From: Clostridia bacterium
GTDB taxonomy: Bacteria > Bacillota > Clostridia > Oscillospirales > Acutalibacteraceae
Direction: 5' to 3'
Length of the DNA stretch: 43,067 bases
Assembly (NCBI GenBank): GCA_017429345.1
Contig: JAFRPB010000020.1
Location: 1-43,067 of the forward strand
Each line of letters begins with the position of its first letter. Within the stretch, counting starts at the first letter, position 1. The notes below the pieces were generated by a model. That model ran no database searches and had not been told where the DNA came from. It saw nothing but the letters and a program-made list of their open reading frames with translations. Position numbers and translations under genes: made by a program. Positions 16,577-24,713 of this stretch are shown one piece after another.

Positions 16577-18430
16577 ATGAAAAAGAAGTTTTTCGCGCTG
16601 CTGATCGCGGTATGCATCCTGATTTCTTCCGGTTTTATGCCCGCAAGAGCCGTTTCGTCGTTAGTTCTTGCCGCGTGCGATATCAACGGAGACGGCCGCG
16701 TCGCTTCCTCCGACGCGCGTATTATCCTGCGCAGGGCGGCGCGTGTGGAATATTATGAGATGACGCAGGCCGCGATCGACGCGGGGATCCGCGTGTTCGG
16801 CGATATGAACGGCAGCGGAGGCGTGACAAGCGCTGACGCGCGTCTGCTGCTCAAATTCAGCTCGCGTATGGTGGATGAGAGCATCTTTATATTCTCTTTC
16901 CGCGAGACGGCTTTATCGACGACGGAGCAGCCGTCGACCGGCCTGTCGCCGGTCGTTACCGATACCGCGCCGTATCCCGTGAATCCCGCCGTTCCCGCCG
17001 CTACCGTTTCGGAGGGTGTGAATATTTCTCACCATAACGGTTATATCGATTGGGAAAAAATGAAGGAGCGTGTGGATTGGGTGATCCTGCGCTGCGGCTA
17101 CGGAGGCGATTTCGCCGAGCAGGACGATCTTCGGTGGGAATATAACGCCTCCCGGTGTGAAGAGCTCGGCATTCCCTACGGCGTTTACCTGTATTCTTAT
17201 GCCGATTCGACGGAAAAGGCGGCGTCCGAGGCGGAACACGCGCTGCGGCTGCTCAAGGGGCGCAATCCGCAGCTGCCGGTCTATTACGATATCGAAGAGG
17301 AGGAGATCGCCCGCCGCGTATCGAAGACGCGGCTCCTTGAGATAGCGAAGGTTTTCTGTGAAAAGATCACCGCCGCGGGCTTTGAGTTCGGCGTATACGC
17401 AAATCTGAACTGGTGGAACGATTATCTGACAGATCCGTGGTTTAACGGACATTCCCGCTGGATGGCGGAATATCGCGACGATTATGTCAACGACGGCAGA
17501 TTTGACGTCTGGCAGTATACCGTCGCCGGTAAAATAGAAGGCATTGACGGCGAATTCAGCCTGAATCGCGCGTATCGGTCGTTTGATCTGCAGCTGCGCC
17601 CGACCCGGCCGGAGCCCGGGACAGTCCCCGGTGAGGAGATAACGGTTCCCGGTGAAGTTACGGTTCCGGGGAAAGAGCCGATAATCCCCGACGAGGAGCT
17701 GACGGAGCTTGTTGACGATCCTCCGGGCGGAAACGGTTCGTCCTCTTCCGCGGTGATCCTTTCCGAGGGTGTGGATATTTCACATCATAACGGCTTTATC
17801 GATTGGGAGATCATGAAGGATCGCGTGGATTGGGTGATCCTGCGCTGCGGGTACGGAAGCGATTACACCTATCAGGACGACCTTCGCTGGGAGTATAACG
17901 CCTCCCGCTGCGACGAACTCGGCATCCCCTACGGCGTTTATCTGTATTCCTATGCCGATTCGACGGAAAAGGCAGCGTCCGAGGCGCAGCACGCGCTGCG
18001 GCTTCTCAAGGGGCATCACCCGCAGCTGCCGGTCTATTATGATCTTGAGGAAGACGAAATTGCCCGTCGGGTGCCGAAAACGCTTTTCCTTGAAATGTCG
18101 AAAATCTTCTGCGAGCAGATCACCGCGGCGGGGTTCGAGTTCGGCGTATACGCGAATCTGAATTGGTGGAACCATTATCTGACCGATCCGTGGTACGACG
18201 GGTATTCCCGCTGGATGGCGGTCTATCGCGACGTGTTTTTTTATGACGGCGAATACGACATCTGGCAGTATACAAGTACCGGCAAAATCGAAGGTTTTGA
18301 CGGCATATTTGATCTGAATCACGCCTACCGTCCCTTTGATCTGCAGTCCCGTCCGCGGCCGACGGAGCCCGCGACGGCGCCGATCGAGCCCGCGACCGTG
18401 CCGGCCGAGCCGACGACAAAGCGGAACTGA
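16577..18430 (+). CDS. Dockerin protein with two GH25 lysozyme-type domains
   Basis: The protein has 617 residues: signal peptide about 1-26, dockerin at about 32-100 (CDINGDGRVASSDARIILRRAA; GDMNGSGGVTSADARLLLKFSS), and two GH25 (muramidase) domains at about 146-345 and 397-595. A Pro/Gly/Glu linker lies between them, and a Pro/Thr tail ends the protein. GH25 enzymes cleave MurNAc-GlcNAc bonds of peptidoglycan. Both copies keep the D-x-E pair (D238/E240 and D489/E491). Copy 2 also has the N-terminal Asp (D400, GVDISHHNG) and the C-terminal Asp (D579, FDLN), whereas copy 1 has Asn149 and Ser328 there. AAAGGAGGG lies 7 nt before the ATG. It starts 17 nt after the adaptor scaffoldin gene, so the two are co-transcribed. 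Confidence 0.88.
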   Translation: MKKKFFALLIAVCILISSGFMPARAVSSLVLAACDINGDGRVASSDARIILRRAARVEYYEMTQAAIDAGIRVFGDMNGSGGVTSADARLLLKFSSRMVDESIFIFSFRETALSTTEQPSTGLSPVVTDTAPYPVNPAVPAATVSEGVNISHHNGYIDWEKMKERVDWVILRCGYGGDFAEQDDLRWEYNASRCEELGIPYGVYLYSYADSTEKAASEAEHALRLLKGRNPQLPVYYDIEEEEIARRVSKTRLLEIAKVFCEKITAAGFEFGVYANLNWWNDYLTDPWFNGHSRWMAEYRDDYVNDGRFDVWQYTVAGKIEGIDGEFSLNRAYRSFDLQLRPTRPEPGTVPGEEITVPGEVTVPGKEPIIPDEELTELVDDPPGGNGSSSSAVILSEGVDISHHNGFIDWEIMKDRVDWVILRCGYGSDYTYQDDLRWEYNASRCDELGIPYGVYLYSYADSTEKAASEAQHALRLLKGHHPQLPVYYDLEEDEIARRVPKTLFLEMSKIFCEQITAAGFEFGVYANLNWWNHYLTDPWYDGYSRWMAVYRDVFFYDGEYDIWQYTSTGKIEGFDGIFDLNHAYRPFDLQSRPRPTEPATAPIEPATVPAEPTTKRN

Positions 18431-18494
18431 CGCGAAATACGGCGGCCGGGAAACGCCGCCTTGATATGATAATTCGGAAGGATATGACAAAAAA

Positions 18495-19229
18495 ATGAAA
18501 ATCATTTCGCACCGCGGCGCGGTCAAAAAAGCGCCGCAGAATACGCTCGCGGCGTTTCGCGCCTCGCTTGAGATGCAGATCGACGGCGTGGAGACCGACG
18601 TGCATCTGACGAAGGACGGCAAGGTCGTTCTCTGCCATAATACCGATATCGACGCGACGAGCAACGGCAAGGGCTTTATCAATGATATGACCTATGAGGA
18701 GCTGCTGCAGTATGATTTCGGCGGCTGGTTCGGCGAGGAGTTCAAGGATGAACGTATCCCGGAGCTCGGCGATTTTCTCGACCTGATCGGCGGCGTAGAG
18801 ATCATCAATATCGAGATCAAAACGCCGTATAACAGCAATTACGGCGTTGTGGACGAGACGATAAAGGCGTTTCACGAGCGGGAGATCTTCAATAAACTGC
18901 TGATCTCGTCTTTCGATCCCGTGGCGCTGCGGCGGGCGAAAGAGGTCGATCCCGACACGAAGACGGCGCTGCTTTACGATATGACAAAGCCGATCTACGC
19001 CGATTTCAAGGATGATCCCGTCGCGTACGCTGTGAAGCTCGGTTGTATCGCGCTGCACCCGTTCAGCCTGAATATCAATATGAAGACCGTCGCCCGCGCC
19101 CATGAGTACGGGCTGTTCGTGAACCCCTGGACCGTGGACCGCATCTCCACCGCGAACCGGATGCAGAAGATCGGCGCCGACGCGCTGATCACCAACGTCC
19201 CCGACGTGATGGAACGCTATCGCGAGTAA
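18495..19229 (+). CDS. Glycerophosphodiester phosphodiesterase
   Basis: This 244-residue protein is of the GDPD/UgpQ family, hydrolysing glycerophosphodiesters to glycerol-3-phosphate and an alcohol. The family signature is clear: ISHRGAVKKAPQNTLAAF at the N-terminus (catalytic His), DGVETDVHLTKDGKVVLCHN (metal-binding Glu/Asp and second His), and INIEIKT. It has no signal peptide, so it is cytoplasmic. Length is typical. AAGGA lies about 12 nt before the ATG. It lies 64 nt after the GH25 gene and may be read through from it. Its stop codon sits inside the stem of a long hairpin that opens repeat element H2. Confidence 0.9.
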   Translation: MKIISHRGAVKKAPQNTLAAFRASLEMQIDGVETDVHLTKDGKVVLCHNTDIDATSNGKGFINDMTYEELLQYDFGGWFGEEFKDERIPELGDFLDLIGGVEIINIEIKTPYNSNYGVVDETIKAFHEREIFNKLLISSFDPVALRRAKEVDPDTKTALLYDMTKPIYADFKDDPVAYAVKLGCIALHPFSLNINMKTVARAHEYGLFVNPWTVDRISTANRMQKIGADALITNVPDVMERYRE

Positions 19230-19488
19230 ATTCTGATTTATGCGCGTGCGCATAAATCAGAATTTACCAATGAAGAATGAGAAATGAGGAATGAGGAATG
19301 AATGACGGAGCTTTGCTCCGTACCTCGATCATATATGTGTGTAAAATGTATTTTCATCGACATTGCCATACCCTCATGGTTTATTCTTTGCTCTTAAGGT
19401 ATCCTTATTGACGATATAAATCAAGTCGCGAAGCGACTTCCGACATTCCTCATTCCTCATTACTAATTCCTCATTTTTTGACGCGGGC
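19226..19488. repeat. Heptamer-repeat intergenic element H2
   Basis: It opens with a perfect 20-bp-arm hairpin (19226-19245 / 19248-19267, 2-nt loop) whose 5' arm contains the stop codon of the GDPD gene. Next come TGAGGAA-type repeats (about 19270-19303) and a small hairpin ACGGAGCTTTGCTCCGT, then an AT-rich core. After the core, hairpin AAGTCGCGAAGCGACTT (19423-19439) precedes inverted TTCCTCA-type repeats (19444-19478). The core word TATATGTGTGTAAAATG (about 19332-19348) recurs, inverted and slightly changed, in element H4 at about 32082-32098. Confidence 0.8.
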
Positions 19489-19535
19489 ACAGCCCCACAA
19501 ATCAGAAATCATCACTACATAATAAGGAATAAACT

Positions 19536-21926
19536 ATGTCCCAACTAACCCGACATCACAAAGTCCTCGAGCTCGACAAGATCCTCGAGCGGCTGAAAGA
19601 ATATACCTCCTGCCTGGACAGCGGGGAGGAGGCGCTGCAGATCACGCCCGCGCCGGATCTGTTCACCGCGGAAAAGCTTTTGCGCTGCACCGACGACGCG
19701 CATATGCTTCTCGCGAAATTCGGCGGTCCCGCGTTCGGCGGGCTGCGCAATATCGACAACGCGCTCGCGAGGGCCGCCGCGGGCGGCGTGCTTACGATGC
19801 GCGAGCTTCTCGATATCTCTGAGGTGCTGCGGGTGATCCGCGGCGTCAACGAGTGGCACGCCCGGCAGGTCAGTATTGAAACGACGCTCGACGACTGTTT
19901 CAACGGCCTTGTGCCGAACCGTTTTCTGGAAGAAAAGATCACATCCTCGATCCTCTCCGACGAAGAGATGTCCGACAACGCTTCCTCTGAGCTCGCGTCG
20001 ATCCGCCGCAAGATCAGAAAAGCCTCTTCGTCGATCCGGGAGCGCCTTGATAAAATGATCCGCTCCGATACCTATCGCAAATTCCTGCAGGACGCGATCG
20101 TTACCCAGCGCAACGGCCGCTTCGTCGTGCCCGTGAAGAGCGAATACAGAAGCGAGATCGGGGGGCTTGTGCACGATACCTCCGGCAGCGGCGCGACGGT
20201 GTTCATCGAGCCCGCCGCCGTGGTCGAGGCGAACAACGAGATCAAGGTTCTCGAAAGCAAGGAGCGGGACGAGATCGAACGCATTCTCACCGCGCTTTCT
20301 GCCGAGGCCGGGATGCAGGGCGAAACGATCAGGGCCTCTTACCGCTGCGCCGTGGAACTGGATCTGGTTTTCGCGAAGGCGAGGTTCGCTTACGCGCTGA
20401 ACGCAGCCTGTCCGTCGCTGAACGAAGAGGGCGTCACCGATCTCAAACGCGCGCGGCACCCGCTTCTCAATAAGGATACGGTCGTTCCCGTGGATATCTG
20501 CCTCGGCGAACGGTTCGATACGCTCGTGATCACCGGTCCGAATACCGGCGGCAAGACCGTCGCGCTCAAGACCGTGGGGCTTCTCTCCCTGATGGCGGCG
20601 TGCGGGCTGATGATCCCCGCCTCCGAGGGCAGCCGCGTCTGCATTTATAAAGACGTGTTCGCCGATATCGGCGACGAGCAGAGCATCGAGCAGTCGCTTT
20701 CCACCTTCTCTTCGCATATGGTGAATATCGTGGATATTCTGAAAAACGCGGGTGAGGGTGACCTCGTTCTGATCGACGAGCTCGGCGCGGGGACCGATCC
20801 CGTGGAGGGCGCGGCGCTCGCGATCGCCGTGCTCGAGACCCTGCGTGAGCAGGGCTGCCGTGTGGCGGCGACGACGCATTACGCCGAGCTCAAGGCGTAC
20901 GCGGTCGAAACGCCCGGCGTAGAGAACGGCTCCTGCGAGTTCGACGTTGCTTCGCTGCGCCCGACCTACCGTCTGCTGATCGGCGTACCCGGGCGTTCCA
21001 ACGCTTTCGCCATCACGGAACGGCTCGGCATGGAAAAACGTGTCGTCGACAGGGCCCGTTCCCTTGTCAGCGAGGACGACACGCGCTTTGAGCGCGTCGT
21101 CGATACGCTTGAGGAAAAGCGCGTCGAGACCGAAAAGGCGCTGCAGCTCGCCGAAGAAAAGCTGCGCGAGGCGGAGCATGCCTCGCAGAAAGCGGAGGAA
21201 GCGCGCGCCCGGGCGAAAAAAGACGCCGAGCGCGAGATCGAGAATGCGCGCGGTGAAGCGCGCAGGATCGTGGAGAAGACCCGCCGCGACGCCGCCGCGC
21301 TGAACGACGAGATCAACGCCCTTCGTAAAGAGGCGGCGGATAAAAAGAATCTCGGCGATCTCGCGGCGCAGGCAAAGCGTATCATGCGCCAGAAGATGTC
21401 CGCGCTCGACGAGACTGCGGATCCCGTGGAAACGCCGGCAGTCGAAGACGAGGATTACGTCCTGCCGCGTCCGCTGAAGATCGGCGATACCGTTCGCGTC
21501 GTCGGCATGGGCGGCGAGGCGGAAGTTCTTTCGCTGCCCGACGGCAAGGGCATGGTCGGCGTCCGAGCGGGCTTTATCAAAACGCGCGTGAAGCTGAGCG
21601 ATCTGCGCCTGATCGAGAAAAAGAAAAAAGAGGAATCAAAGACCGTTCTGAAAACGACGGGCGAGAGCCGCGCCTTTGTCAAGACCTCCGACCGGTGCGA
21701 TCTGCGCGGCATGAACGCCGACGAGGCCCTGCTGACGCTCGACCGGTTTATGGACGCCGCCGTTATGGCGAAGCTCGGCGAGGTCACGGTCATTCACGGC
21801 AAAGGCACGGGCGTGCTGCGCGCCGCGGTACAGAAATATCTCAGGGGACACCACGCGGTGAAAAGCTTCCGCCTCGGCGCGTTCGGCGAGGGCGAGGACG
21901 GCGTGACTGTCGTGACGCTGAGATAA
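19536..21926 (+). CDS. mutS2: Endonuclease MutS2
   Basis: This 796-residue protein shows the full MutS2 architecture. It has MutS core/clamp helices, an ATPase with Walker A TGPNTGGKTVALKT, Walker B LVLIDELGAGTDPVEGAAL and a switch His in ATTHYAELKAYA. A long coiled coil of charged residues follows (about 515-640), then a KOW-like patch, and a C-terminal Smr nuclease domain (about 715-796, DLRGMNADEAL, IHGKGTGVLR). In Firmicutes MutS2 acts on recombination intermediates and on collided ribosomes. AAGGAA lies 6 nt before the ATG. The gene is flanked upstream by repeat element H2 and downstream by a UUCG hairpin. I see no promoter of clear quality. Confidence 0.95.
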   Translation: MSQLTRHHKVLELDKILERLKEYTSCLDSGEEALQITPAPDLFTAEKLLRCTDDAHMLLAKFGGPAFGGLRNIDNALARAAAGGVLTMRELLDISEVLRVIRGVNEWHARQVSIETTLDDCFNGLVPNRFLEEKITSSILSDEEMSDNASSELASIRRKIRKASSSIRERLDKMIRSDTYRKFLQDAIVTQRNGRFVVPVKSEYRSEIGGLVHDTSGSGATVFIEPAAVVEANNEIKVLESKERDEIERILTALSAEAGMQGETIRASYRCAVELDLVFAKARFAYALNAACPSLNEEGVTDLKRARHPLLNKDTVVPVDICLGERFDTLVITGPNTGGKTVALKTVGLLSLMAACGLMIPASEGSRVCIYKDVFADIGDEQSIEQSLSTFSSHMVNIVDILKNAGEGDLVLIDELGAGTDPVEGAALAIAVLETLREQGCRVAATTHYAELKAYAVETPGVENGSCEFDVASLRPTYRLLIGVPGRSNAFAITERLGMEKRVVDRARSLVSEDDTRFERVVDTLEEKRVETEKALQLAEEKLREAEHASQKAEEARARAKKDAEREIENARGEARRIVEKTRRDAAALNDEINALRKEAADKKNLGDLAAQAKRIMRQKMSALDETADPVETPAVEDEDYVLPRPLKIGDTVRVVGMGGEAEVLSLPDGKGMVGVRAGFIKTRVKLSDLRLIEKKKKEESKTVLKTTGESRAFVKTSDRCDLRGMNADEALLTLDRFMDAAVMAKLGEVTVIHGKGTGVLRAAVQKYLRGHHAVKSFRLGAFGEGEDGVTVVTLR

Positions 21927-21968
21927 GAAAGTATCGGATCGGCGGAGAAACGTCCGCCGGTCACGCAG

Positions 21969-22000
21969 ACAGAAGGACTTGCTTCGGCAAATCCTTCTGT
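21969..22000 (+). terminator. UUCG-capped hairpin after mutS2
   Basis: A 9-bp stem (ACAGAAGGA / TCCTTCTGT), one mismatch, then TTGC/GCAA closed by a C(TTCG)G tetraloop. There is no strict T-tract, so it may act as a 3' stabiliser or a weak terminator. Confidence 0.6.
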
Positions 22001-22004
22001 AATT

Positions 22005-22075
22005 ATAAGGGGAGCTTTATTTGTCAACTTAAGGGGGCCTTTATTGCAAACTAATCGATTTTGACCCCTTAAATC
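22005..22075. other. Possible solitary insertion-sequence end
   Basis: Two imperfect 24-nt direct repeats (AAGGGGAGCTTTATTTGTCA at 22007, AAGGGGGCCTTTATTGCAAA at 22031) are followed by an inverted TTTTGACCCCTTAA (22060-22072). Stacked direct repeats with an inverted partner are typical of transposase-binding ends. No transposase gene is present here. The rest of 21927-22183 holds only a weak hairpin around TGTCCG...CGGACA and no gene. Confidence 0.35.
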
Positions 22076-22183
22076 ACATTCGTTCCCGGTGAAGTGATTT
22101 ATTCGCACTGTTGTACTGATGTCTGTCCGGGACGATTCGTCGGACAAATTGTCTTTTTGATTTTTTCATTCGGAATCATTTCA

Positions 22184-22212
22184 TTGACATTTTATTCATC
22201 GATATGTTATAC
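22184..22212 (+). promoter_or_regulatory. Promoter of the two-module dockerin gene
   Basis: A perfect TTGACA (22184-22189), 17-bp spacer and TTATAC (22207-22212) lie 36 bp upstream of the ATG at 22249. Confidence 0.8.
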
Positions 22213-22248
22213 TTGCATTGTGTTAATTATTCTTATGGAGGAAGCATG

Positions 22249-23778
22249 ATGAAAAAGAAACGCTTAATCCCGATGATTGCGGCGCTGCTCGCGATCATTA
22301 CGGCATTTTCCGTGCTTATCGCGTCCGCCGCATATCTCGGCGACGCCGATATGGACGGCAAGGTGCAGGCCAAAGACGCGCGCATGATTCTCAGACACGC
22401 TGCGAAAATTGCCCTGATCACCGACGAAGCTGCGCTGGCGCTCTGCGATATTGACGGGAACGGCAAGGTCAATGCCGCAGACGCACGCCTTGCACTGCGT
22501 ATGGCAAGCAAGGCGGAGCCGTTGATCGAGGTCCCCGAGACGACGGAGCAGCTTGCGCTCTATTGGGTGCTCGTCGATTCAAAGTATAATGAGTCAGGGA
22601 ATGCGGACGACGGCGCGCATCAGTATCGCGTTTCAAACGAAGGCGTTACGGACGGCGTGATCCGCGTGAAGTATTCCGGCGGATACTACGGCGAAGACAA
22701 TCCGAACCACTGCACGCGCACATACGAGTGCTCGACGCCGCCGGAGTATTTCCCGCTGGACGGGACGGTTTCGGTAAACCTGCGGCTCGTTACGACGGAT
22801 TTCACATCCGCCAGGGAAGGCGGGGGGACGTACTGCCCCGGGACGAGCTTTGAGCTGCGGTTCGGAACGGGTTACCCGTTTACGGATAAGGACGGCGAAT
22901 ACGAGCTCTATACCGGCGAGCCGAACAACAGACCTTACGTATACGGCAACGTCGATATCAGCGGAAGCTTTTCCTATCAGTTCCCGCCTGCCGGACGCAA
23001 GGCGGAGGATTTCAATGAAGGCGCCGGAATCTCCCTGCGCTGGAACTTCGGCGGCGGACAATACGAATGGTTCTATGAGCTGAAACGATTCAAGGTTCCC
23101 GAGACGACGCAGGCGCCCGAGACCGAGCCGACGCAGGCGTCCGAGACCGAGCCGACGCAGGCGTCCGAAACCGAGCCGACGCAAGCCCCCGAAACGACGG
23201 AGCAAGCCGAGCTGTACTGGGTGCTCGTCGGGTCGGAGTACACGCTGAATCAGGTCGTGAACGACGGCGACCACCATTATACGCCATCGTACGGCGGCGT
23301 CGTGGACGGCATGGAGCTGATTTGGTACGACGGCGGCTTCTACGGCAGCGGCCCCAGCCACTGCAAGCGCGGTTATATGTGCTCGATCCCGCCGGAATAC
23401 GTCGCGCAGACCGGGACGATCTCTCTGACCCTGCGGATCGTTACGGAAGAATTTGACGTGGGCGGAAAAGAGGACGCCGCGGTATGGTGCCCGGGAACGG
23501 GCGTCCAGCTGCTCGACGGCTGGAATAAGATCCCGCTGACGGATGAAAATGGGGAAGACGAGCTGTATACCGGCAGTGGGAACAACAGACCCTACGTCCA
23601 CGGCAACGTCGATATCTCGAAGACCTTTTCCTGCACGCTCCCGCCGAACGGCAGACCGGCGGACGATTTTCGTGCGGGCGACAAAATCACCCTGCGCTGG
23701 AGCTGCGGCGGCGGCACTTACGAATGGACCTACGAGCTGAAGGAATTCACGGTTCCCGAGACGACGCAGGCGCTGTAA
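22249..23778 (+). CDS. Secreted dockerin protein with duplicated unknown domain
   Basis: The protein has 509 residues: signal peptide about 1-27, N-terminal dockerin about 28-92 (GDADMDGKVQAKDARMILRHAA; DIDGNGKVNAADARLALRMAS), and two related modules of about 175 residues (about 103-285 and 321-505). A linker of repeated ETEPTQA/SETEPTQ units lies between them. Each module starts LYWVLV-S-Y, has a Cys pair (C-R-Y-CS-PPEY), a conserved VNLRLVTT/LTLRIVTE strand, an ELYTG-NNRPYV-GNVDIS motif, and ends YEWxYELK-FxVPETTQ. I do not recognise the module; a secreted beta-sandwich, perhaps glycan-binding, is a guess. GGAGGA lies 6 nt before the chosen ATG. It has its own strong promoter. Confidence 0.75.
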   Translation: MKKKRLIPMIAALLAIITAFSVLIASAAYLGDADMDGKVQAKDARMILRHAAKIALITDEAALALCDIDGNGKVNAADARLALRMASKAEPLIEVPETTEQLALYWVLVDSKYNESGNADDGAHQYRVSNEGVTDGVIRVKYSGGYYGEDNPNHCTRTYECSTPPEYFPLDGTVSVNLRLVTTDFTSAREGGGTYCPGTSFELRFGTGYPFTDKDGEYELYTGEPNNRPYVYGNVDISGSFSYQFPPAGRKAEDFNEGAGISLRWNFGGGQYEWFYELKRFKVPETTQAPETEPTQASETEPTQASETEPTQAPETTEQAELYWVLVGSEYTLNQVVNDGDHHYTPSYGGVVDGMELIWYDGGFYGSGPSHCKRGYMCSIPPEYVAQTGTISLTLRIVTEEFDVGGKEDAAVWCPGTGVQLLDGWNKIPLTDENGEDELYTGSGNNRPYVHGNVDISKTFSCTLPPNGRPADDFRAGDKITLRWSCGGGTYEWTYELKEFTVPETTQAL

Positions 23779-23861
23779 AACATGCCCGCCTCTAATTGAA
23801 ATAAAAAAGGGCTTGAGAATTTGAGCCGTCGTCTCTGTCAGGCAGACAGATATAATATAAA

Positions 23862-24015
23862 GATAGTTTTTGAAGAATAACAGACAGCCCGGCAGTGTGA
23901 CTGACTGAGACGCGCAGAGCCGAAGGAAGGAGCCCCCCGCCAGGCTGTCTCTCGCCGTCGATTCCGTCGGGAAGAGTCGGGGAAAACTAATCTGAAAAAT
24001 TTTCTTGTTTTTTTT
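23862..24015 (+). ncRNA. Candidate structured small RNA
   Basis: A TATAAT at 23851-23856 would start RNA at about 23862. No good -35 box is seen. Predicted closing pairing is TAGTTTT (23864-23870) with AAAACTA about 120 nt later. Inside is an 11-bp helix AGACAGCC-C-GGC with GCC-A-GGCTGTCT (one mismatch). The region ends with GAAAATTTTC and a run of eight Ts (about 24008-24015), like a terminator. It lies between two dockerin genes and ends before the next gene's own promoter. It matches no RNA family I can name. Confidence 0.35.
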
Positions 24016-24027
24016 ATCAAAATTCTA

Positions 24028-24057
24028 TTGAAATTGTCTGCGCTTATGTGCTATACT
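24028..24057 (+). promoter_or_regulatory. Promoter of the minimal dockerin gene
   Basis: TTGAAA (24028-24033) and TATACT (24052-24057) have an 18-bp spacer, 50 bp before the ATG. Confidence 0.7.
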
Positions 24058-24107
24058 TACAGCGTGAATATTTTTATTCCCAATTTGTTATGGAGGTCTA
24101 ACTAACA

Positions 24108-24692
24108 ATGAAAAAAAGCAAACACATTTCGTTTATTGCGGTTCTGATCGCGATCGTTATGTCTGTATCCGCGATCGTCGCGTTCGCTGCGTATAGCGGG
24201 TATCTCGGCGACGTCAATAAGGACGGCAAGGTTCAGGCGAAAGACGCCCGTATTATTCTCAGACACGCCGCGAAAGTGGACTCGATTCAAGACGAGGAAG
24301 CGCTGCTTCTTGCGGATTGCGACGGCAAGGCCGGTATCAAGGCGAGCGACGCGCGCTGCGCGCTGCGTATGGCCAGTAAGCTCGATCCTCTGAAGGCAAC
24401 CGAGATCGGCGCGCCGACCGAAGAGCCCACGACCAGCGAAGCCCCGACTTCGGCTGCTCCGTCGGAGCCCACTTCGGGAACTCCGGTTACTCCGACCACG
24501 CCGACCACTCCGTCGGAACCCACCTCCGAAACGCCGACCGCGCCGACCACTCCGTCGGAACCCTCTTCTGAAACTCCGACGCAGCCGACCGAGCCTTCGA
24601 CTGAGCCCACGACCGAGACTACGACCGTTCCCCCGATCGTTATCGGTCCCGAAGATGGGGAGATCCCCTCACAGGACTTCAGCACGCTTTGA
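24108..24692 (+). CDS. Minimal secreted dockerin protein with Pro/Thr tail
   Basis: The protein has 194 residues: signal peptide about 1-28, dockerin about 30-98 (GDVNKDGKVQAKDARIILRHAA; DCDGKAGIKASDARCALRMAS), and then only a Pro/Thr/Ser/Glu-rich tail to the end. No folded effector domain follows. It is the simplest member of the dockerin set here and close in dockerin sequence to the preceding gene. It could be a capping or competitor ligand for cohesins, or a glycosylated spacer protein (inference). TGGAGG lies about 13 nt before the ATG. A good terminator follows. Confidence 0.75.
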   Translation: MKKSKHISFIAVLIAIVMSVSAIVAFAAYSGYLGDVNKDGKVQAKDARIILRHAAKVDSIQDEEALLLADCDGKAGIKASDARCALRMASKLDPLKATEIGAPTEEPTTSEAPTSAAPSEPTSGTPVTPTTPTTPSEPTSETPTAPTTPSEPSSETPTQPTEPSTEPTTETTTVPPIVIGPEDGEIPSQDFSTL

Positions 24693-24713
24693 TCATAATA
24701 TAAAGATAAAGAT

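Noticed and set aside
16577..18430. Phage endolysin
   Set aside because: GH25 is common in phage lysins, but the signal peptide and dockerin and the lack of holin or phage structural genes argue for a host surface protein.
19545..21179. Large open frame on the minus strand inside mutS2
   Set aside because: It is an effect of GC-rich codon use; it lacks a ribosome site and any known domain, while the plus strand is clearly MutS2.
23860..24015. SRP RNA (4.5S/scRNA) or 6S RNA
   Set aside because: The GGAAGGA stretch and nearby ffh suggested SRP RNA, but the conserved tetraloop and asymmetric loop motif is missing. For 6S the length is short and no large central bubble is evident.
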